Shown here piece by piece: positions 25,282 through 35,758 of a stretch of DNA of 64,000 nucleotides. This DNA comes from Variovorax sp. KK3. Its GTDB lineage: Bacteria > Pseudomonadota > Gammaproteobacteria > Burkholderiales > Burkholderiaceae_C. Each line of letters opens with the position of its first letter. Position 1 is the stretch's first letter. The DNA lies in contig NZ_LYVO01000031.1 in assembly GCF_001984055.1 (NCBI RefSeq), positions 16,674-80,673 of the forward strand, written 5' to 3'. The notes under the pieces are model-generated. The model ran no database searches and had not been told where the DNA came from. It worked only from the letters and a program-made list of their open reading frames with translations. The translations under genes were made by a program, and so were the position numbers.

Positions 25282-26049
25282 ATGACGGGCCGAAAGGCGA
25301 TACCCAAGCCGGCCACGCGCCGCACCGGCGTGCGCGAGGCGGCCGCGCAGGCCACGCGCGACAGCATCCTGCGCGCGGCGACCAAGGTGTTCGCCAAGTA
25401 CGGCTACGACGGCGGCAGCGTCGAGAAGATCTCGAAGGCCGCGAAGTCGTACGACCGGATGATCTACTACTACTTCGGCAGCAAGGAAGGCCTCTTCATC
25501 GCGGTGCTCGAAGGCATCTACCGCCGCATGGACGATGCCGAGGCCGCGCTGCATCTCGATGCGAGCCGGCCGGTCGAGTCGCTGGCCGCGGTCATCCGCT
25601 TCGTGCTGGGCTACTACCGCAAGAACCCCGACTTCGTCACGCTGCTCAACACCGAGAACCTGCACAAGGGCCGGCACATCGCGAAGTCGCTGCGGGCGCG
25701 CGAGTATTCGTCGAAGGCGATCGCGATCATTCGAGAGCTGCTGGAAAACGGCGTGCAGCAGGGGCTCTTTCGCGCGGACGTGGCGGCGCGCGATCTCTAT
25801 CTGTTGATCGCCTCCACGGGCTATTTCTATACTTCCAACCGCCACACGCTGACCGCATTTCTCGGCGAGCCGCTGGAGACGCCCGAGGCCGTCACGCACT
25901 GGGAAGATTTCGTGATCGAGACGGTGCTGCGCACGGTCGATGCACGCGCCTCCGAAGAAGACACAAGCACAGCAACCACCCACGAGGAACAGTCATGGCA
26001 GAAGCCGCCACCACCGCAAAGTCGGGCAAGGTCGTCATCCGGAACATAG
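25282..26049 (+). CDS. TetR-family transcriptional regulator
   Basis: A 255-residue TetR/AcrR regulator. The helix-turn-helix lies at about residues 28-75 (RDSILRAATKVFAKYGYDGG, then YDRMIYYYFGSKEGLFIAVL). The ligand domain (NPDFVTLLNTENLHKG, LLENGVQQGLFRAD) resembles the TetR_C group of RutR-like and catabolic regulators. Its last 55 bases overlap the start of the enamidase gene in another frame, so the two are translationally linked. It is the best candidate regulator of the divergent nicotinate operons. Confidence 0.88.
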   Translation: MTGRKAIPKPATRRTGVREAAAQATRDSILRAATKVFAKYGYDGGSVEKISKAAKSYDRMIYYYFGSKEGLFIAVLEGIYRRMDDAEAALHLDASRPVESLAAVIRFVLGYYRKNPDFVTLLNTENLHKGRHIAKSLRAREYSSKAIAIIRELLENGVQQGLFRADVAARDLYLLIASTGYFYTSNRHTLTAFLGEPLETPEAVTHWEDFVIETVLRTVDARASEEDTSTATTHEEQSWQKPPPPQSRARSSSGT

Positions 26050-27194
26050 GTCTCCTGCTCTCGGGCGACATCGACAAGCCCATCCTGGACGCCGACACCA
26101 TCGTCGTGAACGACGGGCTGATCGTCGCGGTCGGCAAGGAGAAGGACTGCGACACCGAAGGCGCGCAGACCGTCATCGACGCCAGGAAGACCTGCGTCGC
26201 ACCCGGCCTGATCGACAGCCACGTGCACCCCGTGGCCGGCGACTGGACGCCGCGCCAGAGCCAGCTCAACTGGATCGAGTCGAGCCTCAACGGCGGCGTG
26301 ACCACGATGATTTCCGCAGGCGAGGTGCACTACCCCGGCCGGCCGAAAGACATCGTGGGCTTGAAGGCACTGGCGATCACCGCCCAGCGCGCCTTCGACA
26401 ACTTCCGCCCCGCGGGCGTGAAGGTGCTGGCCGGCGCCCCGGTCATCGAGAAGGGCATGGTCGAGAGCGACTTCAAGGAACTGGCAGAAGCCGGCGTGGG
26501 CCTGCTCGGCGAAGTGGGCCTGGGCACGGTGAAGGCCGGCTACGAAGCCAAGGAGATGGTGGCGTGGGCCCGCAAGTACGGCATCCAGAGCACCATCCAC
26601 ACCGGCGGGCCATCGGTGCCGGGCTCGGGCTACATCGACAAGGACACGGTGCTCGAGGCCGATGCCGACGTCATCGGGCACATCAACGGCGGCCACACCT
26701 CGTTGTCCGAAGCGCACGTGTGCGAGCTTTGCGAGAAGTCATCACGCGCCATCGAGATCGTGCACAACGGCAACGAGCGCACCGCGATCGCCGCGGCCAA
26801 GGCGGCGATGGACCTCAAGTGCCCGCACCGCGTGATCCTGGGCACCGACGGGCCCGCGGGCTCGGGCGTGCAGCCGCTGGGCATCCTGCGCATGATCTCG
26901 CTGCTCTCCGGGCTGGCCAACATTCCGGCCGAGTTGGTGTTCTGCTTCGCGACCGGCAACACGGCGCGCATCCGCAAGCTGAACTGCGGGCTGATCGAGC
27001 CGGGCCGCGCGGCCGACTTCGTGTTCATGGACCGGGCACAGCACACGTCCGGCAAGACGCTGCTCGAAAGCGTCCAGATGGGCGACGTGCCCGGTGTCGG
27101 CATGGTGATGATCGACGGCATCGTGCGCTGCGGCCGCAGCCGCAACACACCGCCGGCGACCGAGATCGCCGTGGTGGTGTCGGGCGCCCACTGA
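25995..27194 (+). CDS. ena: enamidase-like metal-dependent amidohydrolase
   Basis: A 399-residue amidohydrolase. Start ATG at 25995 is preceded by GAGGAA. Metal-binding motifs are HVHP (residues about 75-78), a histidine in TIHTGGP, HINGGHT and the C-terminal Asp in LGTDGPAGSG. An N-terminal beta domain (NDGLIVAVGKEKDCD) and a composite beta end (GIVRCGRSRNT) frame the barrel. The sequence style matches enamidase of Eubacterium barkeri, which hydrolyses 1,4,5,6-tetrahydro-6-oxonicotinate to ammonia and 2-formylglutarate. Co-location with the reductase and hydroxylase genes supports that role; a dihydropyrimidinase- or imidase-like role is the main alternative. Confidence 0.8.
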   Translation: MAEAATTAKSGKVVIRNIGLLLSGDIDKPILDADTIVVNDGLIVAVGKEKDCDTEGAQTVIDARKTCVAPGLIDSHVHPVAGDWTPRQSQLNWIESSLNGGVTTMISAGEVHYPGRPKDIVGLKALAITAQRAFDNFRPAGVKVLAGAPVIEKGMVESDFKELAEAGVGLLGEVGLGTVKAGYEAKEMVAWARKYGIQSTIHTGGPSVPGSGYIDKDTVLEADADVIGHINGGHTSLSEAHVCELCEKSSRAIEIVHNGNERTAIAAAKAAMDLKCPHRVILGTDGPAGSGVQPLGILRMISLLSGLANIPAELVFCFATGNTARIRKLNCGLIEPGRAADFVFMDRAQHTSGKTLLESVQMGDVPGVGMVMIDGIVRCGRSRNTPPATEIAVVVSGAH

Positions 27195-27231
27195 GGCGCC
27201 CAGGGCGGGTGACGACGGCGGGCCGTCGAGG

Positions 27232-27891
27232 CTAGAAGTTGCGCGCGCGCAGGACCACCGGTTCCTGCGCCTGCTGCTGGTACTTGCAGGTGGCCGCGAC
27301 GTGGATGGCCAGCGTGTTGGCCTCGTAGACGTCGACGGCACGGTCGTAGCCGCCGTCCCCGATGGCATAGACGCCGAAGTGCAGCGCCAAGGCGTCGTAG
27401 GTGATCAGCGCGGAGATCTCGCGGCCGCGCATCGGCAGCGTGAAGGCGATGCCTTCGGCCACCGGCTGACCCCTGCTGCGGGGCCGCGCGGGCGCCGCGC
27501 GGCGGGCGGGCTCCTCCTTCGGTGCGAGCGAGATCAGGTCGGTGGCCATCGCGTCGTCGAGCGCCGACGCCATCCGCGTGGGCGCGATTTCCGCTTCGGG
27601 GTCGTCCTGGCGGCAATACATCAGCTCCATGTCGGCCAGCCGAAGACGGTCGCCGTCGAGCAGGGGCGAGGTGTCGATGCGCTGGCCGTTGACGAAGCAG
27701 CCGTTGGTGCTGCGCATGTCGTGCACGGTCACGAAGTCGCCGTGGCACTTCAGCACCGCATGCACCTTGCTGACCAATTGACTGGGGAGCACGATCTCGT
27801 TGCCGGACCAGCGGCCGAGCCGGACCTCGCCGTCGCTGAGGCGAATCCTTCGGGCGTAGCGGGCCCCGCGCATCAAGAGCAAAGTCGGCAT
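27232..27891 (-). CDS. FHA-domain protein with DUF1488-like C-terminus
   Basis: A 219-residue cytosolic protein. The ATG at 27891 has GGAGGAA directly upstream. Residues about 20-90 form a forkhead-associated domain (VRLGRWSGNEIVLPSQLVSK, then RSTNGCFVNGQRI), which binds phosphothreonine peptides. A basic Ala/Pro-rich linker follows. The last 75 residues or so (MRGREISALITYDALALHFG ... VVLRARNF) look like a DUF1488 domain, a small domain normally found alone. No kinase or phosphatase gene is adjacent. It converges with the enamidase gene, with 37 bases between the stops. Confidence 0.8.
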   Translation of the reverse strand: MPTLLLMRGARYARRIRLSDGEVRLGRWSGNEIVLPSQLVSKVHAVLKCHGDFVTVHDMRSTNGCFVNGQRIDTSPLLDGDRLRLADMELMYCRQDDPEAEIAPTRMASALDDAMATDLISLAPKEEPARRAAPARPRSRGQPVAEGIAFTLPMRGREISALITYDALALHFGVYAIGDGGYDRAVDVYEANTLAIHVAATCKYQQQAQEPVVLRARNF

Positions 27892-28004
27892 GGTTCCTCC
27901 GTGGATGGACCTCCGCCATCCCTTCAAACCATAGTACTTTCAACTACATATCGAAACAATGGCTTCGCCCCTGGCCATTTGGCGTATTGGCATGCGGCAT
28001 TCGG

Positions 28005-28403
28005 TCAGTGTCCGCGCCGCGCGCGAAACACGAGGTAGCGCGCCGACAGGAAGTTGATGACCAGGCCCGCGATGCTCCCCAGCGCAACGCCGAGGGCCGG
28101 CACCCAAGGGCCGCGCCACGTGTGAAGCGTGAGTACGTACACACCGTAGTTGACGACGGCCCCGCCCAGCATGGTCAACAGGTAGCCGAGGTATTCGCGA
28201 GCGAGCGAACCGCCCGAGTGGCGCGCGGCGAAGGCATAGCGCCGGTTCAGCGCCCAGGTGGCACTGGCCGCCGCCACGAAGGACAGCACGCGCGCCGCAT
28301 ACCAGCCCAGCCAGGGCGCCGCGAGGTAGAGCACCGTCACGTCGACGCCGAAGCCGACCACGCCGGCCAGCGCGAACAGCAGGAACTCGCGGCCGATCCG
28401 CAT
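28005..28403 (-). CDS. GtrA-family membrane protein
   Basis: A 132-residue GtrA-like protein with four predicted membrane segments (FLLFALAGVVGFGVDVTVLY, VLSFVAAASATWALNRRYAF, YLLTMLGGAVVNYGVYVL, ALGSIAGLVINFLSARYLVF). Family members help move polyprenyl-linked sugars across the inner membrane. Its ATG overlaps the stop of the glycosyltransferase gene by one base, so the two act together, probably in surface glycan modification. Confidence 0.9.
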   Translation of the reverse strand: MRIGREFLLFALAGVVGFGVDVTVLYLAAPWLGWYAARVLSFVAAASATWALNRRYAFAARHSGGSLAREYLGYLLTMLGGAVVNYGVYVLTLHTWRGPWVPALGVALGSIAGLVINFLSARYLVFRARRGH

Positions 28404-29431
28404 CAGCGCTGCGGCGTGGGGGGCCGCAAGTGACGCACGCCCGGTATCGCCAGGTAGCGCAACCGCTTCGCCTCCTGGCGGCCGATGGTCACCGTGTGCA
28501 GCACGATGCCGCAGACGAAGGCGAGCATCGCACTGAGCATGGTGCCGGTCAGCAGCACGGCGGTGGGCAGGCGCGGAACCAGGCCGGTCTCGAGGTAGGT
28601 CACGCCCAGCGGCACGGCACCGACGATCGAGCCCAGCGTGAGCACGGCCGCGATGGCCGAGAAGAACAGCAAGGGCCGTTCGCTCACGAAGAGCTTGCAG
28701 ATCGTCTTGAGGATGCGCCAGCCGTCACGGTAGGTCGACAGCTTGCTGTGCGAGCCCTCGGGTCGCGCGCGGTAGCGCACCGGCAACTCGGCGAAGGGCA
28801 TGCGCAGCTCCAGCGCGTGGACGGTGAGTTCGGTCTCGATCTCGAAACCCTTGGACACGGCCGGAAAGGACTTGGCATAGCGCCGCGAGAACACCCGCAG
28901 GCCCGACAGCATGTCGGTGAGCCGGCCGCCGAACAGCGCCGCCACCGCGCCGGTCAGGAGCCGGTTGCCGAAGCGATGGCCTGCGCGGTAGGTCTGCGTG
29001 TCGTGCCCGTCGTCCTGCCGCGAGCCGACCACCATGTCGAGGTTGCCGTCGATCAGCGTGTCGACCAGCCGCCGCAGGTCGCCGAGGTCGTAGGTGGCGT
29101 CGCCGTCGACCATGACGTAGATGTCGGCCTCCACGTCCGCGAACATGCGGCGCGCGACGTTGCCCTTGCCAGCGAGCGCCACGTAGGTGACCTGCGCGCC
29201 ACACGCGCGGGCAATGGCCGCGGTGTCGTCGGTGGAGGCGTTGTCGAAGACGTGGATCTCGGCCTCGGGCAGTGCCGCGCGGAATTCCGCCACCACCTGC
29301 GCGATCGCGAGCGCCTCGTTGTAGCAGGGGATCACCGCGGCGATGCGTAATGCGGGCGGGGCCGGCCGTGCGGGCGATGCCGGCATTGCCTGCGGCGCTG
29401 TGCGCGGGGCGTTGTAAGAAGCGTCGTTCAT
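28403..29431 (-). CDS. family 2 glycosyltransferase (dolichyl-phosphate mannose synthase-like) with membrane anchor
   Basis: A 342-residue GT2 enzyme. The catalytic domain starts with AAVIPCYNEALAIAQVV and has the DxD motif MVDGDATYD and the RVFSRRYAKSFPA/GFEIETELT region typical of polyprenyl-phosphate sugar synthases. Two membrane segments at the C-terminus (LLFFSAIAAVLTLGSIVGAV, AVLLTGTMLSAMLAFVCGIV) anchor it. The ATG at 29431 overlaps the stop of the preceding gene (ATGA). It would make a lipid-linked sugar for the neighbouring membrane glycosyltransferase and GtrA. Confidence 0.9.
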   Translation of the reverse strand: MNDASYNAPRTAPQAMPASPARPAPPALRIAAVIPCYNEALAIAQVVAEFRAALPEAEIHVFDNASTDDTAAIARACGAQVTYVALAGKGNVARRMFADVEADIYVMVDGDATYDLGDLRRLVDTLIDGNLDMVVGSRQDDGHDTQTYRAGHRFGNRLLTGAVAALFGGRLTDMLSGLRVFSRRYAKSFPAVSKGFEIETELTVHALELRMPFAELPVRYRARPEGSHSKLSTYRDGWRILKTICKLFVSERPLLFFSAIAAVLTLGSIVGAVPLGVTYLETGLVPRLPTAVLLTGTMLSAMLAFVCGIVLHTVTIGRQEAKRLRYLAIPGVRHLRPPTPQR

Positions 29432-31170
29432 GGTGCGTCGGGCAGGATACGGTAAGCCCGGGCGCCGTCCTGTTCGATCATGGGCACGAAATGCCGGCGG
29501 AAGCCCGCGTCGGCCGACAGCGCCTTGGCCACCGCGTCGGGCATGACCACTGCCTCGAAGCCCAGCCCCGCGAAGCGGCGCGCCGCCTCGGCCGCTGGCA
29601 ACAGTGGGAAGTCGGGGTAGCGCCAGGGACCCAGGGTGTCGCCGTAGATCGGGTTGGGGCCGTAGTAGATCGCCTCGCTCAGCGCGATCTGGTAGACGCG
29701 GCCCGTCGCATGCTCGCGCAGGTGGTTCATCACCGCATAGCCGGGTACATTGGCCCGCAGAAAGGTCTCCCGCTCCGACGGCGTGGTCGCGATGTTCGCG
29801 ATCTCGCGCGTGGTGTGCCGCCACGACACGACCACCAGGACGGCGAGCAGCAGCCCGGCTGCCACCGCCCCCGCGCGCGCCGGCCAGTGCGCCCGCCTCA
29901 ACGCGGGCAGCACCTTGCGCAGGCCCGCGGCGATCCACCCCAGCAGCACCTGCCAGCCCAGCACCGCCACCAACGCCAGCAGCGGGAAGGCGGCCGTCAT
30001 GTAGCGCGGATAGCGCGAAGTCGCCGCCCACACGATCAGCGAATAGGCGCAGAAGACGATCGCCGCATGCACCGCCGGCACGCGGCGCCAGGCACGGCTG
30101 AAGGGTGCCAGCACCACGGGCCAGATCAGGAAGTTGGGCAGCGCGGCATGGGCGCGCACGTCGTCGAGCTGGTTCTTGTAGTCGGCCAGGTTCCAGTTGG
30201 TGAAGCCGAAGACCTTGGCGCCGATGGGATTGAAGGGGTCGCCGGTCGTGATCGCATTGCGCGCGAACCAGTAGATGCAGGGCAGCAGGAAGCACAGCAT
30301 CGCCACGCCCCAGACGGCCGGCCGCCGCTCGCGGCGCACCACGAACCAGGCCACCAGCGGCAGGAAGGTGAGCGCCTGGTATTTCGACCCGGCCGCGAGG
30401 CCGAGGAAGAAGGCCGACAGCGCCAGCCAGCGCACGCCGTGTGCGCGATGCTGCTCGTGCGCCTCATTCCACCACCACAGCGCGATCCACGCGGACAGCA
30501 CGAACAGCGCGACCCCCATGTCGATGAGCGCACTGGCATAGTCGCCGATGCCCAGCCACACGGCCGCGGCCGCGCAAGCCAGCACGCGATTGAGATAGGC
30601 GAGGCCCAGGCGATAGACCATCCACATCGCCAGCCAGCCGGCCAGCGCGCTCAGGAAGTGCGGCAGCACGTCGTCGCCCACCAGCAGCGCGGCGGCGTAG
30701 AGCAGGTTGTAGTTGTAAGGGAACCAGGGGTAGCGCAGCCACTCGTGGATGCCGAGCGAACCGCTCTGTGCCACCAGCCGTGCGTAGGGCAGGTGGTACA
30801 TCAGCTCGTCGAAGGCCGCCGGCGGTGCCAGCGGCTCGAACAGCGTGGGCAACGCCACCAAAGCCAGCGCTGCCAGCGCCACCTTCTCGAGCCACGACAG
30901 GCGCGGCCCGGGCACCAGCGCTCGGGCCTGCCGCACCCAGCCGGGCAACTGGATGCAGGCCGCCGCGAAGCCCACCGCCACCACCATCAGCACCGCCGGC
31001 ATGTTGAGCAGCTTCGCGATGCCCAGCACCTGGAACACGCAGATGAAGATGCCGATGCCGAGCGCCGTCGCCATGGCCGTCTCGAGCCAGAAGTCGCCGC
31101 GCACCGGCGAGCCCAGGCGCAGGAACAGCGCCCGCCCGAAGCCCCAGCAGGCGGCGGCGAAGATGGCCAA
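29428..31170 (-). CDS. polytopic membrane glycosyltransferase (GT39/ArnT-like)
   Basis: About 580 residues with ten or more hydrophobic segments and a C-terminal soluble part. The first loop contains FDELMYHLPYARL, the acidic pair typical of the active-site loop in GT-C enzymes. A later periplasmic stretch (RNAITTGDPFNPIGAKVFGF) fits that fold. Its donor is probably the lipid-linked sugar made by the downstream GT2 enzyme. The start is uncertain: the listed one is a TTG at 31170, and the frame stays open further upstream without an ATG (HIQTSIFAAAHYAAL precedes it), so the protein may be about ten residues longer. Confidence 0.78.
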   Translation of the reverse strand: MAIFAAACWGFGRALFLRLGSPVRGDFWLETAMATALGIGIFICVFQVLGIAKLLNMPAVLMVVAVGFAAACIQLPGWVRQARALVPGPRLSWLEKVALAALALVALPTLFEPLAPPAAFDELMYHLPYARLVAQSGSLGIHEWLRYPWFPYNYNLLYAAALLVGDDVLPHFLSALAGWLAMWMVYRLGLAYLNRVLACAAAAVWLGIGDYASALIDMGVALFVLSAWIALWWWNEAHEQHRAHGVRWLALSAFFLGLAAGSKYQALTFLPLVAWFVVRRERRPAVWGVAMLCFLLPCIYWFARNAITTGDPFNPIGAKVFGFTNWNLADYKNQLDDVRAHAALPNFLIWPVVLAPFSRAWRRVPAVHAAIVFCAYSLIVWAATSRYPRYMTAAFPLLALVAVLGWQVLLGWIAAGLRKVLPALRRAHWPARAGAVAAGLLLAVLVVVSWRHTTREIANIATTPSERETFLRANVPGYAVMNHLREHATGRVYQIALSEAIYYGPNPIYGDTLGPWRYPDFPLLPAAEAARRFAGLGFEAVVMPDAVAKALSADAGFRRHFVPMIEQDGARAYRILPDAP

Positions 31171-31257
31171 CGCCGCGTAGTGCGCGGCTGCGAAGATCGA
31201 TGTCTGAATATGCGTTCCCCGGTGTACCCGCGCCTTCTGCGGCGGCGGGCCGCGGTG

Positions 31258-34020
<2,763 letters not shown>

Positions 34021-34040
34021 GGGCTCACCTGCTGGCGGGA

Positions 34041-34140
34041 ATCAGGCGAGCGTCGTTGCAATCCAGTGGGTTGGAAGCCCAAGCCTGACGCGGCGCCCTC
34101 TGCCTGAGAGGGAAAGCCGCGCTGCAACGCTCCTTGGGAG
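34041..34140 (-). ncRNA. S-adenosylhomocysteine (SAH) riboswitch of metH2
   Basis: On the minus strand the leader reads CCCAAGGAGCGTTGCAGCG, an inner hairpin (arms CCCTCT/AGAGGG), CAGGCTTGGG, and then TTGCAACGACGCTCGCC. P1 forms between CCCAAG and CTTGGG, and GAGCGTTGCA pairs with TGCAACGACGCTC as in the SAH class consensus. It ends about 20 bases before the metH2 start codon. SAH binding switches these leaders on, matching the need to remethylate homocysteine. Confidence 0.88.
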
Positions 34141-34160
34141 CCGGCGATTTTACGCCGGCT
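34139..34160 (-). terminator. hairpin spanning the stop of the PACE-family gene
   Basis: Perfect 8-base stem AGCCGGCG/CGCCGGCT with a 6-base loop that includes the stop codon region of the efflux gene. No T-run follows, so intrinsic termination is uncertain. It separates the efflux gene from the SAH riboswitch. Confidence 0.35.
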
Positions 34161-34587
34161 GCGCCGCGCCGGCCGCGGAGGCCGGCAGCCCGAACACCGT
34201 GTCGAAGGCCCAGTTGAAGGCTAAGGTGTAGACCAGGAAGAACACCACCAGGCCCAAGTCCATCACCAGCGCCTGCCAGAGGCTCACGTCGAGCCACCAG
34301 GCGAAGACCGGCACCAGGAAGGCGACCAACCCGCCTTCGAAGCCGATCGCGTGGGCGATGCGCCGGCGCAAGCTGCGGCCGCGCACCTTCTGGCGGGACT
34401 CCCAGCGCTCGAACATGGCGTTGAAGCTTAGGTTCCACAGCACGGCGATGACCGAAGCCATGACGGCCGCCACACCCGAATGGCCGGCGCTCTGCCCCGT
34501 CATCAGCGCCAGCCCGGCGCTGGCCACGACGATGGCGATGCCCTCGTAGAGGCTGATGTAGACGACGCGGCGCTTGAGCCCTTGCAT
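34150..34587 (-). CDS. PACE-family (bacterial transmembrane pair) multidrug efflux protein
   Basis: A 145-residue membrane protein with four hydrophobic segments in two paired halves. Each half carries the BTP signature pattern with Trp/Asn (AVLWNLSFNAMFERWE in the first, LAFNWAFDTVFG in the second). This matches proteobacterial antimicrobial compound efflux (PACE) transporters such as AceI, which export chlorhexidine and related biocides. The ATG at 34587 was chosen; the longer frame has poor support. It is divergently transcribed from a LysR regulator, a common arrangement for PACE genes. Confidence 0.88.
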   Translation of the reverse strand: MQGLKRRVVYISLYEGIAIVVASAGLALMTGQSAGHSGVAAVMASVIAVLWNLSFNAMFERWESRQKVRGRSLRRRIAHAIGFEGGLVAFLVPVFAWWLDVSLWQALVMDLGLVVFFLVYTLAFNWAFDTVFGLPASAAGAAQPA

Positions 34588-34679
34588 GAATGTTCCCGGT
34601 AGCGAATGACGATGGGTGGACTTTATGTGTCGTGCGCTGATATAAAAAGTCATCTTCTTTCAGTTTGATTGATAGATCG

Positions 34680-35567
34680 ATGAATTTCAGCAGCGACAAC
34701 GTACAGGTCTTCCTCGCGGTGCTCGACCACGGATCGTTCTCGGCGGCTGCGCGCGCGCTGCGCCGGGTGCCTTCGGCGGTCAGCATGGCCATCGCCAACC
34801 TCGAGGCCGAACTCGCCCTCCCCTTGTTCGACCGCAGCGGCCGCGAGCCCCAGCCGACGGCTGCGGCACGTTCGCTCGAACCGCAGGCCCGGCTGCTGGC
34901 GGCGCAGTTGCAGGCGCTGCAGGTCCAGGCCCTCGCTCTCACGCAGGGACTGGAGAGCCGGCTCACGCTGGCGATCGCGCCCGAGTTGCTGGCCGCGCCG
35001 TGGAGCGGGCCGCTGGCCACGCTTGCCGCCGAGTATCCGCAACTCGAAGTCGAGGTGCTGGCGGCGCCGCAAGCCGACGCGCTGGCGCTGCTGCACAGCG
35101 GCCGGGCGCACCTGGCACTGGTCTTCGAGCGGCCCAGCATGGACGGCCGCGAGGCTTTTCAGGAAGTCGCCAACGAGATGATGGTGGCGGTGGTGGCGCC
35201 CAGCCACCCCGTGCTGGCGGCCGCCGGCGGACGACTGCGCGAGGACCACCTGCGCAGCACCCGCCAGATCGTCGTGGCCGGCCGCGACCTGGCCACCAGC
35301 GACCCTCGATTCGTCTTCGCCCGGCACGTCTGGCGCACCGACAACGCACTGGCGGCGCTGAGCCTGATCACGGCAGGTCTGGGCTGGGGTTGGCTGCCCC
35401 GCAACTTCGCGCGGCCGCACGTGGCGGCGGGCGCGCTGGTGGAAATTCCGTTCGAGAACCTCACAAATGGGTTGGACCTATGGGTCGATGTGGTGTGGTC
35501 GCGAGAGCGCCCGCTGGGGTTGGGGGCGCAGCGCTTCGTGGCGCTGATCGGTCGCAAGAAGGGCTAG
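34680..35567 (+). CDS. LysR-family regulator divergent to the PACE efflux gene
   Basis: A 295-residue LysR regulator with an N-terminal winged helix (VQVFLAVLDHGSFSAAARAL, then SAVSMAIANLEAELALPLFD) and a substrate-binding domain. The ATG at 34680 (MNFSSDN) is preferred over the upstream TTG at 34665. The 92-base gap to the efflux gene holds the shared promoter (TATAAAAAG near 34640). It most likely controls the efflux gene and itself. Confidence 0.9.
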   Translation: MNFSSDNVQVFLAVLDHGSFSAAARALRRVPSAVSMAIANLEAELALPLFDRSGREPQPTAAARSLEPQARLLAAQLQALQVQALALTQGLESRLTLAIAPELLAAPWSGPLATLAAEYPQLEVEVLAAPQADALALLHSGRAHLALVFERPSMDGREAFQEVANEMMVAVVAPSHPVLAAAGGRLREDHLRSTRQIVVAGRDLATSDPRFVFARHVWRTDNALAALSLITAGLGWGWLPRNFARPHVAAGALVEIPFENLTNGLDLWVDVVWSRERPLGLGAQRFVALIGRKKG

Positions 35568-35645
35568 CGGCACAAGGGGCTTCACTATGCTGATGCCGTA
35601 TCCACGCGAGCCGCTGAACTGCCCATTCTCAATAAAAGAAGTGGC

Positions 35646-35673
35646 GGAACGAATGATCCATAGAAGCGACCAA
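35646..35673 (+). promoter_or_regulatory. hrp-box-like promoter, site 1
   Basis: GGAACG at 35646-35651, a 15-base spacer, then CGACCAA at 35667-35673. It resembles the HrpL-type hrp box (GGAACC-N15/16-CCACNNA) and matches four other sites in this window. It lies 85 bases upstream of the first effector-like gene. Confidence 0.65.
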
Positions 35674-35710
35674 GTGGTTCGGACCAGAGCAATTGCTCTG
35701 ATTCCGATGC

Positions 35711-35731
35711 GTGCGCATCTACATGTCGCAC
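35711..35731 (+). promoter_or_regulatory. conserved leader hairpin, copy 1
   Basis: GTGCG...CGCAC stem in the 5' leader, followed by a block (ACATCGTCGTCAA) that recurs before the two related genes downstream. An in-frame start codon at 35711 would lie inside this leader and is not considered the real start. Confidence 0.45.
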
Positions 35732-35758
35732 ATCGTCGTCAACGCCAAAGGTTTCATC

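Noticed and set aside
34041..34140. Cobalamin or SAM riboswitch before metH2
   Set aside because: No B12-box-like sequence or SAM-I/SAM-II core. The paired segments match the SAH class.
35690..35720. PIP-box (TTCGB-N15-TTCGB) promoters of HrpX/HrpB type before the effector-like genes
   Set aside because: TTCGG occurs in the leaders of A and B but no second TTCG half lies at the required spacing. The GGAACG-type element fits all five units much better.
35711..35758. Upstream start codon giving effector A 16 extra residues
   Set aside because: It falls inside the conserved leader hairpin and has no equivalent in B or C, whose starts align with 35759.
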